Origin: Pseudomonas sp. GM18
Lineage (GTDB): Bacteria; Pseudomonadota; Gammaproteobacteria; Pseudomonadales; Pseudomonadaceae
Length of the DNA: 64,000 nt
Direction of reading: 5' to 3'
Assembly: GCF_000282195.1 (NCBI RefSeq)
Contig: NZ_AKJT01000072.1
Coordinates: 62,001 to 126,000, forward strand
In this document: one piece after another, positions 15,741 through 25,596 of the stretch
How positions within the stretch are numbered: position 1 is the stretch's first letter
Layout of the letters: every line of letters starts with the position of its first letter
Translations under genes and position numbers: made by a program
The notes under the pieces: model-generated
Told to the model about the DNA's origin: nothing
Database searches by the model: none
Seen by the model: the letters and a program-made list of their open reading frames with translations, nothing else

Positions 15741-17423
15741 ATGTTGCAGACTCGCGTTATTCCTCCAGCCGAGGGCGCTTACCAGTATCCGCTGTTGATT
15801 AAACGGCTGTTGATGTCCGGCGCCCGTTACGAAAAAACTCGCGAGATCATCTATCGCGATCAGTTGCGCTACAGCTATCCGACCCTGATCGAGCGGGTCG
15901 CACGGCTGGCCAATGTGCTGACAGCGGCCGGCGTGAAGGCCGGGGATACCGTGGCGGTTATGGACTGGGACAGCCATCGCTACCTGGAATGCATGTTCGC
16001 CATCCCGATGATCGGCGCGGTGATCCACACCATTAACGTGCGCCTGTCGCCAGAACAGATTCTCTACACCATGAACCACGCCGAGGACCGCTTTGTGCTG
16101 GTCAACAGCGAGTTCGTCGGTTTGTACAAGGCGATTGCCGGGCACCTGACCACGGTGGAGAAAACCCTGCTGCTGACCGACTTGCCGGAAAAGACTGCCG
16201 AGCTGCCGAACCTTGTCGGCGAGTACGAGCAACTGCTGGCCGCGGCGAGCCCGCAGTACGACTTCCAGGATTTCGACGAGAACTCGGTGGCCACCACGTT
16301 CTACACCACCGGCACCACCGGTAACCCCAAAGGCGTGTATTTCACCCATCGGCAGCTGGTGCTGCATACCATGGGCGTGTCGACCATCATGGGCGCCATC
16401 GACAGCGTGCGGCTGTTGGGCACCAACGACGTGTACATGCCGATCACTCCGATGTTTCATGTGCACGCCTGGGGCTTGCCGTATGTGGCGACCATGCTTG
16501 GGCTCAAGCAGGTCTATCCGGGCCGTTACGACCCCGAGTATCTGGTGGAGCTGTGGCGCAAGGAGAAGGTGAGCTTTTCCCACTGCGTGCCAACCATCCT
16601 GCAAATGGTCCTCAATGCCAAGGCGGCGCAAAACGTCGATTTCGGTGGCTGGAAAATCGTCATCGGCGGCAGTGCGCTCAACCATGCGCTGTACGACGCC
16701 GCCAAGGCCAAGGGCATTCAATTGACTGCCGCTTACGGCATGTCGGAAACCGGGCCGTTGGTATCCTGCGCCCACCTCAACGATGAGCTGATGGCCGGCA
16801 CCGAAGACGAACGCACCACCTACCGGATCAAGGCTGGTGTGCCGGGGCCGTTGGTTGAGGCGGCAATCGTCGACACCGACGGCAACTTCCTGCCTGCCGA
16901 TGGCGAAACCCAGGGCGAACTGGTGCTGCGTGCGCCGTGGCTCACCGAGGGTTACTTCAACGAACCGCAGAAGGGCGCCGAGCTCTGGGCCGGGGGTTGG
17001 CTGCACACCGGTGACGTGGCGACCCTGGACAGCATGGGGGTGATCGACATCCGCGACCGGATCAAGGACGTGATCAAGACCGGTGGCGAATGGATCTCCT
17101 CCCTGGACCTGGAAGACCTGATCAGCCGCCATCCTGCGGTACGCGAAGTAGCAGTAGTGGGTATCGCCGATCCGCAGTGGGGCGAGCGACCGTTTGCGCT
17201 GTTGGTGGTTCGCGAAGGGCAAGAGATCGGGGCCAGGGAACTCAAGGAGCACCTCAAGCCGTTTGTTGAACAGGGGCACCTGAGCAAGTGGGCCATCCCG
17301 AGCCAGATCGCCATTGTTACTGAAATTCCCAAGACCAGCGTCGGCAAGCTCGACAAGAAGCGTATCCGCGTCGACATCACCGAATGGCAGGCCAACAACA
17401 GCACCTTCCTCTCGACGCTTTAA
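15741..17423 (+). CDS. Fatty acid-CoA ligase (AlkK-like)
   Basis: A 560-residue member of the AMP-forming acyl-CoA synthetase family. The nucleotide-binding motif TTGTTGNPKGVYFTHRQ lies near residues 190-206, followed by the acyl-adenylate motifs YGMSETGP and GWLHTGDVA, and the C-terminal catalytic lysine region SVGKLDKKRIR. The overall match is to medium-chain AlkK-type ligases, which activate fatty acids with ATP and CoA before beta-oxidation. AGGGA precedes the ATG. In P. putida a homologous ligase lies, as I recall, beside the same DUF1302/DUF1329/LuxR set that follows here. A hairpin ends the gene region. Confidence 0.9.
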   Translation: MLQTRVIPPAEGAYQYPLLIKRLLMSGARYEKTREIIYRDQLRYSYPTLIERVARLANVLTAAGVKAGDTVAVMDWDSHRYLECMFAIPMIGAVIHTINVRLSPEQILYTMNHAEDRFVLVNSEFVGLYKAIAGHLTTVEKTLLLTDLPEKTAELPNLVGEYEQLLAAASPQYDFQDFDENSVATTFYTTGTTGNPKGVYFTHRQLVLHTMGVSTIMGAIDSVRLLGTNDVYMPITPMFHVHAWGLPYVATMLGLKQVYPGRYDPEYLVELWRKEKVSFSHCVPTILQMVLNAKAAQNVDFGGWKIVIGGSALNHALYDAAKAKGIQLTAAYGMSETGPLVSCAHLNDELMAGTEDERTTYRIKAGVPGPLVEAAIVDTDGNFLPADGETQGELVLRAPWLTEGYFNEPQKGAELWAGGWLHTGDVATLDSMGVIDIRDRIKDVIKTGGEWISSLDLEDLISRHPAVREVAVVGIADPQWGERPFALLVVREGQEIGARELKEHLKPFVEQGHLSKWAIPSQIAIVTEIPKTSVGKLDKKRIRVDITEWQANNSTFLSTL

Positions 17424-17756
17424 GCGTCATCCGGCGTGCCCGAAAGGGCACGCCAGAGCCACCAAGCAAGCGCTTGGCTTGTGAAATCCGAATTTTCAGC
17501 CATCCTTGCCGTGCCGACATGTGTCGGACTGGCGAAAGGACTGTTCCAGAGTGGCCGGCAGCGCAAATCACACTTTAGAGGGATCAAGCACTACTACCTG
17601 CTGGCTATAGTCCGCTCAAGGATTTTTAAGAACGGAGCTCACGCAATAAACGGGGCGATGCAACTTTGGAGTGACTTCGGACCGCCTGGCTTCCGGTCAC
17701 CCACAGCGTTTTTAAAAGTACTAAGCCATAACAATAATGCACATGGAGTAGCGTCG
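17424..17756. promoter_or_regulatory. Structured intergenic region upstream of the DUF1302 gene
   Basis: 333 bp without a gene. It holds three inverted repeats: GACGCTTTAAGCGTC overlapping the ligase stop (about 17414-17428), GGCGTGCCCGAAAGGGCACGCC (17433-17454), and CCAAGCAAGCGCTTGGCTTG (17462-17481). None has a T run. It probably contains the promoter and regulator-binding site of the DUF1302-DUF1329 operon; no clear -35/-10 pair was found. Confidence 0.45.
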
Positions 17757-19646
17757 ATGACATCAGTAAACCAGTTCTGGCGCCGGGCGAAACTGCCCCT
17801 GGCGGTCAGTCTTGCTTCTTCGCTCGCCGGGCCAGCATTCGGCGTCAGTTTCAACGTCGGTGAAATCGAAGGCCAATTCGACTCATCCCTGTCGATCGGA
17901 GCCAGTTGGTCTACTCAGAGTCCCAACAAAAACCTCATCGGCGTCAATAACGGGGGCCACGGCCTGTCCCAGACGTCCGATGACGGTCATGCCAACTTCA
18001 AGAGCGGCGAAACCTTCTCGAAGATCTTCAAGGGTATCCATGACCTTGAATTGAAATACGGCGACACTGGTGTCTTCGTCCGGGGCAAATACTGGTACGA
18101 CTTCGAACTCAAGGATGAAAGCCGCGAGTTCAAGGACATCAGCGACAGCAACCGCAAGGAAGGCGCCAAGTCCTCCGGCGGCCAGATTCTCGACGCGTTC
18201 GTCTACCACAATTACTCCATTGCCGATCAGCCGGGTTCCGTGCGTCTGGGCAAGCAGGTCGTGAGTTGGGGTGAAAGTACTTTCATCGGCGGCGGCATCA
18301 ACTCGATCAACCCGATCGACGTGTCCGCGTTCCGTCGTCCAGGTGCCGAGGTCAAGGAAGGTCTGATCCCGGTCAACATGTTCTACGTGTCCCAGAGCCT
18401 CACCGACACCCTGTCGGCCGAAGCTTTCTATCAGCTGGAATGGGACCAGACCGTCGTCGATAACTGCGGCACCTTTTTCTCCCAGCCCGACATCATTGCC
18501 GACGGTTGCGACAACAACCTGCGCGTGCTGAACAAGCGCTCGACCATTCCGGCCGCCGCCCTGCCGACATTGACCAGGCTGGGCGTCGACGTCAACGAAG
18601 AAGGTGTGCTGGTGCGCCGTGGCGCGGATCGCGATGCTCGGGACAGCGGCCAGTGGGGCGCGTCCCTCAAATACATGTTCGAGCCGCTGGATACCGAGTT
18701 CGGTGCCTACTTCATGAATTATCACAGCCGTGCGCCGATCTTCAGCGCTACGGGTGCTCCAGCATCGGCCTATGCACGGGCAGCGGCCTTGCCGGGGGCG
18801 CTTCGGGCTCTGGCGCCATTGGTGGTCGCGGGTAACTCACAGTACTTCGTCGAGTACCCGGAAGACATCCGCCTCTACGGCCTGAGCTTCTCCACCACCC
18901 TGCCCACCGGTACGGCGTGGAGCGGCGAGATCAGCTACCGTCCGAACGCGCCGGTGCAGCTCAACTCCACCGACATTCTGTTCGCCGGCGTGCGCCCGTT
19001 GGGCGGCGCTCTGACCAATGCTTCGCTGCTTAATGGTGTACCGGGTCAGGACTTGCACGGCTATCGCCGCAAGGAAATCACCCAGTTCCAGACCACCCTG
19101 ACGCACTTCTTCGATCAGGTCATGGGCGCCAGCCGTCTGACCCTGGTGGGCGAAGTGGGCGTGACCCACGTCGGCGGCCTGGAAAGCAGCTCCGACGTCC
19201 GTTACGGCCGTGACCCGGTCTACGGGCCTGGCGAACTGCCGTCCACCGGTGGCCTCGATACCTGCTCGGCGATCCTCAACACCAGCACCATCAATGGTGC
19301 CGGCGCAGGTGCCGCTACCAACAACCGCAGCCGCAATTGCAACGACGACGGCTTCACTACGGCCACTTCGTGGGGGTATCGCGCCCGGGCCATTTGGGAA
19401 TATCCCGATGTATTCGCCGGTGTGAACCTCAAACCGAACGTGGCCTGGTCCCACGACGTGAGCGGTTACTCGCCTGGCCCTGGCGGCAACTTCGAGGAAG
19501 GTCGTAAAGCGGTGAGCCTGGGTCTCGATGCCGAATACCAGAACACCTACACCGCGAGCCTGGCGTACACCAACTTCTTCGACGGCAAGTACACCACCGT
19601 AGATGACCGCGACTTCGTTGCGCTCAGCTTCGGCGTGAACTTCTAA
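17757..19646 (+). CDS. DUF1302-family outer-membrane protein
   Basis: A 629-residue exported protein with a signal peptide (basic start RRAK, hydrophobic core, cleavage after about residue 29, PAFG). The mature part is rich in aromatic residues alternating in beta-strand patterns and ends in an aromatic residue (SFGVNF), as outer-membrane beta-barrels do. It belongs to the DUF1302 family, usually encoded beside DUF1329 and linked to uptake or handling of lipids, sterols or other hydrophobic compounds. ATG at 17757 has GGAG upstream; the reading frame is open further upstream but has no signal peptide there. It is followed after 28 bases by the DUF1329 gene. Confidence 0.88.
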   Translation: MTSVNQFWRRAKLPLAVSLASSLAGPAFGVSFNVGEIEGQFDSSLSIGASWSTQSPNKNLIGVNNGGHGLSQTSDDGHANFKSGETFSKIFKGIHDLELKYGDTGVFVRGKYWYDFELKDESREFKDISDSNRKEGAKSSGGQILDAFVYHNYSIADQPGSVRLGKQVVSWGESTFIGGGINSINPIDVSAFRRPGAEVKEGLIPVNMFYVSQSLTDTLSAEAFYQLEWDQTVVDNCGTFFSQPDIIADGCDNNLRVLNKRSTIPAAALPTLTRLGVDVNEEGVLVRRGADRDARDSGQWGASLKYMFEPLDTEFGAYFMNYHSRAPIFSATGAPASAYARAAALPGALRALAPLVVAGNSQYFVEYPEDIRLYGLSFSTTLPTGTAWSGEISYRPNAPVQLNSTDILFAGVRPLGGALTNASLLNGVPGQDLHGYRRKEITQFQTTLTHFFDQVMGASRLTLVGEVGVTHVGGLESSSDVRYGRDPVYGPGELPSTGGLDTCSAILNTSTINGAGAGAATNNRSRNCNDDGFTTATSWGYRARAIWEYPDVFAGVNLKPNVAWSHDVSGYSPGPGGNFEEGRKAVSLGLDAEYQNTYTASLAYTNFFDGKYTTVDDRDFVALSFGVNF

Positions 19647-19674
19647 GCACTGTATTTTCAGGACGAACACATTT

Positions 19675-21039
19675 ATGAAAATAACAAAGAGTCTGTTCCA
19701 CGTTGGTGTTCTGGGGCTTTCGCTGCTGGCGACCGGTGTCATGGCGGCGGTCCCTGCGGCCGAAGCGGACAAGCTGGGCAAGAGCCTGACCCCGATGGGC
19801 GCCGAGATGGCGGGTAACGCCGACGGTTCGATCCCGGCCTGGAAACCCATGCCGAAAAACGCCGGTTCCGTGGACAGCAAGGGTTTCCTGGCTGATCCGT
19901 TCCCGAGTGAGAAACCGCTGTTCACCATCACCGCGCAGAACGTCGACCAGTACAAGGACAAGCTTGCGCCGGGCCAGTACGCGATGTTCAAGCGCTACCC
20001 GGAAACCTTCAAGATGCCGGTTTACCCGTCCCATCGCGGTGCCACCGTGCCGGATGACGTGTTTGCCGCCATCAAGAAGAACGCCACCAACACTAATCTG
20101 GTGTCCGGCGGCAACGGTCTGGAAAACTTCGAAACCGCGATCCCGTTCCCGATTCCAAAAAGCGGCGTTGAGGTGATCTGGAACCACATCACCCGCTATC
20201 GTGGCGGCAGCGTGACCCGTCTGGTAACCCAGGCCACGCCGCAACCGAACGGCTCGTTCAGCATGGTGTACTTCGAAGACCAGTTCGTGTTCCGCGACAA
20301 GATGAAGGATTTCGACCCGAAAAACCCGGGCAACATCCTGTTCTACTTCAAGCAGAAAGTGACCGCCCCGGCACGTCTGGCTGGTGGTGTGCTGCTGGTG
20401 CACGAAACCCTCGACCAGGTAAAAGAACCGCGTTCGGCGTGGGTCTACAACGCCGGCCAGCGTCGAGTGCGTCGTGCGCCGCAAGTGTCCTATGACGGGC
20501 CGGGCACCGCTGCCGACGGCCTGCGTACCTCCGACAACCTGGACATGTACAACGGTGCACCGGACCGTTACGACTGGAAGCTCGAAGGCAAGAAAGAGAT
20601 GTACATCGCCTCCGACAGCTACAAGCTCGACGATCCGAAACTGAAGTACACCGACGTTATCAAGGCCGGTCACATCAACCAGGACCTGGCTCGTTACGAG
20701 CTGCGCCGGGTCTGGCATGTGGTCGCGACCCTGAAGGAAGGTCAGCGTCACATCTACGCCAAGCGTGACTTCTACATCGACGAAGACACCTGGCAGGCAG
20801 CCGTGATCGACCACTACGACGGTCGCGGTCAACTGTGGCGCGTCGCCGAGGCTCACGCCGAGAACTACTACGACAAGCAAGTGCCGTGGTACGCCCTCGA
20901 AACCCTGTACGACCTGCAATCGGGCCGCTACCTGGCGCTGGGCATGAAGAACGAAGAGAAGTCGGCGTATAACTTCGGCTTCACCGCCAGCACCGCGGAC
21001 TTCACTCCGGCCGCGTTGCGTCAGGAAGGCGTTCGCTAA
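19675..21039 (+). CDS. DUF1329-family exported protein
   Basis: A 454-residue protein with a clear signal peptide (MKITKSLFHVGVLGLSLLA, cleavage near residue 25 at VMA-AVP). The family is predicted, from memory, to share the LolA/LolB-like lipid-binding fold, so a periplasmic or outer-membrane lipid carrier is plausible. Recognisable family segments are ETAIPFPIPKSGVEVIWNHI and the repeated YDLQSGRYLALGM near the end. AGGA precedes the ATG. The pair with DUF1302 is nearly invariant across Proteobacteria. A strong terminator follows, so the two genes form a transcription unit. Confidence 0.9.
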   Translation: MKITKSLFHVGVLGLSLLATGVMAAVPAAEADKLGKSLTPMGAEMAGNADGSIPAWKPMPKNAGSVDSKGFLADPFPSEKPLFTITAQNVDQYKDKLAPGQYAMFKRYPETFKMPVYPSHRGATVPDDVFAAIKKNATNTNLVSGGNGLENFETAIPFPIPKSGVEVIWNHITRYRGGSVTRLVTQATPQPNGSFSMVYFEDQFVFRDKMKDFDPKNPGNILFYFKQKVTAPARLAGGVLLVHETLDQVKEPRSAWVYNAGQRRVRRAPQVSYDGPGTAADGLRTSDNLDMYNGAPDRYDWKLEGKKEMYIASDSYKLDDPKLKYTDVIKAGHINQDLARYELRRVWHVVATLKEGQRHIYAKRDFYIDEDTWQAAVIDHYDGRGQLWRVAEAHAENYYDKQVPWYALETLYDLQSGRYLALGMKNEEKSAYNFGFTASTADFTPAALRQEGVR

Positions 21040-21066
21040 TACGTTGTAAACCGAGGCCGCATCCTC

Positions 21067-21103
21067 GAAAAAACGCCCCGACTGGTTCGGGGCGTTTTTT
21101 TTT
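21067..21103 (+). terminator. Rho-independent terminator
   Basis: Stem AACGCCCCG/CGGGGCGTT with a six-base loop and a run of nine T, ending the DUF1302-DUF1329 operon. Confidence 0.93.
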
Positions 21104-21270
21104 GGCAGTTCATAAAGATCGTTGTCTGGTGTGGCTGTCCGGTTTACCGACATTTTTGCTCGTAGTCTTTTTGTAGCCATTTGTAGCAATAACCTTCAAT
21201 AGCTCTTCGTTTACCGCTAGGCTGCGGACATCTGTAACGCCGCCATCAGTATTTCAAACAAGAGCCGGCC

Positions 21271-24009
21271 ATGACTGATCTGTCCCCACTTCCGGGCCCT
21301 GCAAGCGTTGCCGTCGCGGCACTGGACGGGCGCTTTTTCCGGCCTCCGCTGCCCGCCGGCCATGTGTTGCGGCCGCGTCTGTGCGAGCGCCTGAGTGCAG
21401 GTCTCGGTGGCAGGCTGTTGCTGGTCAGCGCGCCGGCAGGGTTCGGCAAGAGTTCATTGGCGGTGGAGTTTTGTCAGGGGTTGCCGGATCACTGGCAAAG
21501 CCTGTGGCTGGGCTTGAGTCTGCGGGACAGTGATCCCGGCCGTTTTCTTGAGCGCCTGCTCGAAGGTCTTCAGGACTACTTTCCACAACTGGGCAGCCAG
21601 GCGTTGGGGTTGCTGAAAATGCGCCAACGTCATCAACCATTCGCCTTTGAAGAATGGCTGGACGGTTTGCTCGATGAACTGGCCATGCACCTCTCACCCA
21701 ACACACCGCTGCTGTTGGTACTTGATGACTATCATCTGGCCCAGGGCCCGGTGCTTGATCGTTGTTTGCAGTTTTTCCTCAATCATTTACCCGATGGCCT
21801 GTTGGTCATGGTCACCAGTCGGCAGCGTCCTGACTGGCATCTGGCACGCCTGCGGCTGTCGCGGCAACTGCTTGAGTTGCATGAGCAGGATCTTCGGTTG
21901 ACCCATGATGAAGCCCTGAGCCTGCTTGATCGACACAGCATTTCATTGCGTGGCGAGGCGCTGGAGAGTTTGATCCAGCGCAGCGAAGGCTGGGTGGCAG
22001 GGCTGCGTTTTTGGCTATTGGCGGCCTCCGAGGTGGGCAGCGAGGGTGCATTGCCCCAGTCGCTGTACGGCGGGGAAGGGCTGATTCGCGATTACCTGCT
22101 CGAAGAAGTCATCGATTGCCTGCCCGCCGAGGTGCAGTCATTCCTGTACGACACCGCGCCCCAGGAGCGCTTTTGCAGTGAACTGTGCGACGCTGTGCGC
22201 GAAGCCCATGACAGCGCCGAAATCTTGCGTTTCCTGCTGGCGCATCAGGTGTTTCTGGTGCCGCTGGACGAACACGGTCACTGGTATCGCTATCACCACC
22301 TTTTTTCCGACCTGCTGCGCAGCCGGCCCACCGCCCAGGCGATGGTGCCGGCGGCCAGTTTGCACCTGCGCGCCTGCCGTTGGTTCAACGCCCAAGGGCT
22401 GCTCGATGAGGCGGTGGAGCAGGCCTTGCGCGCCGGGCACCTGGATGTCGCGGCGAATCTGGTGCAAAACCTCTCGGAAGAACAACTGCTGGCCGAGCAG
22501 AACGTCGGCATGTTGCTGCGCTGGAAAATGGACTTGCCCGATAGCCTGCTGATCAGCACGCCACGGCTGATCGTGCTCTACAGCTGGGCATTGGGGCTGG
22601 CCTGTCAACTGGACGCCGCCGAAGAGTTGGCCAGCCACCTGAGCCGCTTCCTGCCGGCGCCGTCGGCTACTGCGCAAAAATCCATGTTGGCGCAATGGCT
22701 GGCCCTGAGCGGGATCATTGCCCGGGGGCGAGGCAACCGCGAGCTGACCATGCTCTATTGCACCGAAGCGCTGGAAAGCCTGCCTGCCAAACGGTATGGA
22801 CAGCGACTGATGTGCCTGTCGACATTGTCCAATCTGGCGATTGCCGATGGCGACTTGTGGCGTGCGCGGGGTTTGAATCGTGATTCGCTGGAGTTGGCAC
22901 AGCGCGTTGGCAATCCATTGTTCGAGGCCTTGGCCCATTACGACCGTGCCCGGGTGTTGCAGGCGCGAGGGGAGATCCTGCGTTCACTGGATGAAGTCCG
23001 TCAGGGGCTGCAACGCCTGCGAGGTTTATCCCCACAACGGCTTTATGCGGTGCGCGCGCGCTTGACCTTGTACGAGGGTTTTTTGCTGGCGCTGCGCTTG
23101 CAACCCCAGGCCGCACGGGCACGTTTGCAAGCGGGGTTGGGCGAAGCCCGGGCCTGTCGCGATATCAGCGTTTTGATCGGCCACTGCGTGATTGCCCGGC
23201 TGGAGGGCAACAGCGGCGAATTCGCGAAGGCCTTCGCCGAACTTGCCGAGGCCGAGCGCCTGATGCACATCTGGGACGTCCCGCCGATTTACTATCTGGC
23301 GATGATTACCCTGGTCAAATGTGAACTCTGGCTGGCTCAGGGCCGCACCGATCTGGCCGAAGCCTGGCTTGCGCGACTGGGCCAAACTTACAACGGCGAG
23401 CACCCGGCGGCCCCCCCGGAATTCCATCCACAACTGCCGCTGCACATTGAGTTGCAACAGGCGGTGCTGGACATGATGAAGGGCCAGCCCATGCTCGCCG
23501 AAGGGCGCCTGAATGCGCTGCATGAACACGGTCAGCGCAGCGGCCGGCAGTTGCTCAGCGTGATGGCGCTGAATCAGAACGTTACGCTGTTGTTGGCGGG
23601 CGGACGCGAACCCGAGGCCCGCAAGGCGCTGGCCCAGGCTTTGGAAGCGGCCGCCGGAGGCGTCCTGCAACCGTTTGACCGATTACTGGCCGAGCACCCG
23701 GACTGGCTGCGTGGGCAACTTCAACTCTGTGCGCCGACGACGGTATCGCAGCATCTCTTGGAAAAGCTTCCGGCCATGGTCTCCCGCCCGGTGGTTGAGT
23801 CATCGCCTGCTGCCGAACAACTCAGTACGCGTGAACTGGCCGTTCTGCGACTGATTGCCCAAGGCTGTTCGAATCAGGAAATCAGTGATCAGTTGTTCAT
23901 TTCGCTGCATACGGTGAAGACACACGCCAGTCATATCAACAGTAAGCTTGGGGTAGAGCGCAGGACCCAGGCGGTGGCAAGGGCTAAGGAGTTGGGGGTG
24001 TTGGGGTAA
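21271..24009 (+). CDS. LuxR-family ATP-dependent regulator (MalT/AlkS type)
   Basis: A 912-residue regulator of the LAL class. The N-terminal NTPase has Walker A APAGFGKS at 54-61 and a Walker B-like LLLVLDDYH near 150. A long helical repeat region (TPR-like) follows as sensor, and the C-terminal LuxR helix-turn-helix (LSTRELAVLRLIAQGCSNQEI... HTVKTHASHINSKLGV) occupies about the last 65 residues. Such proteins bind an effector and ATP, oligomerise and activate promoters. Its place after the DUF1302/DUF1329 operon suggests it controls that operon and perhaps the acyl-CoA ligase; this is inference. The ribosome site is weak (AGCCGG). Confidence 0.9.
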   Translation: MTDLSPLPGPASVAVAALDGRFFRPPLPAGHVLRPRLCERLSAGLGGRLLLVSAPAGFGKSSLAVEFCQGLPDHWQSLWLGLSLRDSDPGRFLERLLEGLQDYFPQLGSQALGLLKMRQRHQPFAFEEWLDGLLDELAMHLSPNTPLLLVLDDYHLAQGPVLDRCLQFFLNHLPDGLLVMVTSRQRPDWHLARLRLSRQLLELHEQDLRLTHDEALSLLDRHSISLRGEALESLIQRSEGWVAGLRFWLLAASEVGSEGALPQSLYGGEGLIRDYLLEEVIDCLPAEVQSFLYDTAPQERFCSELCDAVREAHDSAEILRFLLAHQVFLVPLDEHGHWYRYHHLFSDLLRSRPTAQAMVPAASLHLRACRWFNAQGLLDEAVEQALRAGHLDVAANLVQNLSEEQLLAEQNVGMLLRWKMDLPDSLLISTPRLIVLYSWALGLACQLDAAEELASHLSRFLPAPSATAQKSMLAQWLALSGIIARGRGNRELTMLYCTEALESLPAKRYGQRLMCLSTLSNLAIADGDLWRARGLNRDSLELAQRVGNPLFEALAHYDRARVLQARGEILRSLDEVRQGLQRLRGLSPQRLYAVRARLTLYEGFLLALRLQPQAARARLQAGLGEARACRDISVLIGHCVIARLEGNSGEFAKAFAELAEAERLMHIWDVPPIYYLAMITLVKCELWLAQGRTDLAEAWLARLGQTYNGEHPAAPPEFHPQLPLHIELQQAVLDMMKGQPMLAEGRLNALHEHGQRSGRQLLSVMALNQNVTLLLAGGREPEARKALAQALEAAAGGVLQPFDRLLAEHPDWLRGQLQLCAPTTVSQHLLEKLPAMVSRPVVESSPAAEQLSTRELAVLRLIAQGCSNQEISDQLFISLHTVKTHASHINSKLGVERRTQAVARAKELGVLG

Positions 24010-24094
24010 CGCATTTTTACGATGCGATTAGGTGTAAATGGATTAATGCGATTTTGTGCCAGAATTGGCCATTCCTGTTTTCCGAGCGTGCCCG

Positions 24095-24736
24095 ATGTCT
24101 CAGCAACCCACCCTCATCCGCGAAACCTTCCCCGTTGGCCCTCTCCAGTGCAACTGCACAATCATCGGCGACCCCATCACCAAAAAGGCCATCGTTGTCG
24201 ATCCTGGTGGCAATCACGAAGTGATCCTCGCCCGTCTCGACGCCTTGGGCCTGAAGGTGGTCAGCATCATTCACACTCACGCGCACCTCGATCACTTCCT
24301 GGCCTCCGGTCAGTTGAAGGAGAAAACCGGCGCGTCGCTGCACCTGCATAAGGAAGATCAATTCCTCTGGGACAATCTGGAGATGCAGTGCCAGATGTTC
24401 GGCGTGCCTTACACCCCAGTGCCATCGCCGGATCGCTGGTTGGCCGACGAAGAAGAGCTGGCTTGCGGTTGTGGTGTGGCGTTGCATACTCCTGGTCATA
24501 CACCGGGTTCCATGAGCTTTTGGTTTTCAGAGGCTAAGCTGCTGATTGCCGGTGACACGTTGTTTCGTCGCGGGGTAGGGCGCACGGATTTGTGGGGTGG
24601 CGATCAGGCAACGCTCGTGCGATCGATCAAGCAGCGGTTGTATACCCTCGACGAAGAGGCAACCGTAGTGGCCGGGCATGGTCCGGACACCTGTCTGGGC
24701 GATGAAATGCGCGGTAACCCCTTTGTGCGAGCTTGA
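24095..24736 (+). CDS. MBL-fold metallo-hydrolase (glyoxalase II-like)
   Basis: A 213-residue metallo-beta-lactamase-fold hydrolase with the metal site THAHLDH near residues 64-70 and further ligands HTPGHTPGS and AGHGPDT, giving a dinuclear zinc or iron centre. It resembles the small glyoxalase II-like family (YcbL type) rather than full-length GloB, since it lacks the C-terminal domain. Candidate substrates are glutathione thioesters. The start at 24095 (MSQQPTLIRETFPVG) is chosen as the family N-terminus; a start 39 bases upstream is possible. It is separate from the LuxR gene by 85 bases. Confidence 0.88.
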   Translation: MSQQPTLIRETFPVGPLQCNCTIIGDPITKKAIVVDPGGNHEVILARLDALGLKVVSIIHTHAHLDHFLASGQLKEKTGASLHLHKEDQFLWDNLEMQCQMFGVPYTPVPSPDRWLADEEELACGCGVALHTPGHTPGSMSFWFSEAKLLIAGDTLFRRGVGRTDLWGGDQATLVRSIKQRLYTLDEEATVVAGHGPDTCLGDEMRGNPFVRA

Positions 24737-24841
24737 AGGGCTCTGACGGAATTTTTGTCGTTGCCAGTGATCCAACGCCCGCAAAGGTTCATTGCTTAAG
24801 TCCGTTGCACCACAGAATGCAAAAAAAGTAGGAGCTCCTCC

Positions 24842-25573
24842 ATGTTCACCTCGCGTCGTTTGATTGTTGTCGCTACTGCAGTGGCTCTGTTGTCCGGTTG
24901 TGCATCGCCGAACCCTTATGACAACCAGGGTCAGGCCGATGGCAGCTCCACGGGCATGAGCAAAACCGCCAAATACGGTGGCCTCGGCGCCCTGGCCGGT
25001 GCGCTGGCCGGTGCTGCCATCAGTCACGATAACCGTGGCAAGGGCGCGCTGATTGGCGCCGCCGTGGTGGGTGCCTCTGCCGCCGGTTACGGTTACTACG
25101 CCGACCAGCAAGAGAAAAAGCTGCGCGCCAGCATGGCCAACACCGGGGTTGAGGTGCAGCGCCAGGGCGATCAGATCAAGCTGATCATGCCGGGCAACAT
25201 CACGTTCGCCACCGATTCGGCGAACATTGCCTCAAGCTTCTACCAGCCGCTGAACAACCTGGCGGGCTCGCTCAAGGAGTTCAACCAGAACCAGATCGAG
25301 ATCGTTGGCTACACCGACAGCACCGGCAGCCGCCAGCACAACATGGACCTGTCCCAGCGTCGCGCCCAGAGCGTAGCGACTTACCTGACCTCCCAGGGTG
25401 TCAGCGGCGCCAACCTGTCGGCACGCGGCGCAGGGCCGGATAACCCGATTGCCAGCAACGGCGATACCAATGGCCGGGCACAGAACCGCCGCGTTGAGGT
25501 TAACCTGAAGGCGATTCCGGGCCAGCAATATGGCGGTCAGCAACAGCAAGGCACTGTTCAGCAGTACCCATAA
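24842..25573 (+). CDS. OmpA-family lipoprotein (YiaD-like)
   Basis: A 243-residue lipoprotein with lipobox LLSGC (Cys20). A glycine-rich segment of residues about 45-90 (GLGALAGALAGAAIS...GAAVVGASAAGYGYY) resembles the Gly-zipper membrane motif. The C-terminal OmpA-like domain binds peptidoglycan: NITFATDSANI starts it and VGYTDSTGSRQHNMDLSQRR carries the conserved Asp and Arg that contact diaminopimelate. It therefore probably anchors the outer membrane to peptidoglycan. GGAG precedes the ATG, and a terminator follows. Confidence 0.92.
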   Translation: MFTSRRLIVVATAVALLSGCASPNPYDNQGQADGSSTGMSKTAKYGGLGALAGALAGAAISHDNRGKGALIGAAVVGASAAGYGYYADQQEKKLRASMANTGVEVQRQGDQIKLIMPGNITFATDSANIASSFYQPLNNLAGSLKEFNQNQIEIVGYTDSTGSRQHNMDLSQRRAQSVATYLTSQGVSGANLSARGAGPDNPIASNGDTNGRAQNRRVEVNLKAIPGQQYGGQQQQGTVQQYP

Positions 25574-25596
25574 GAGGCTGATCTCTCCCCGAAATG

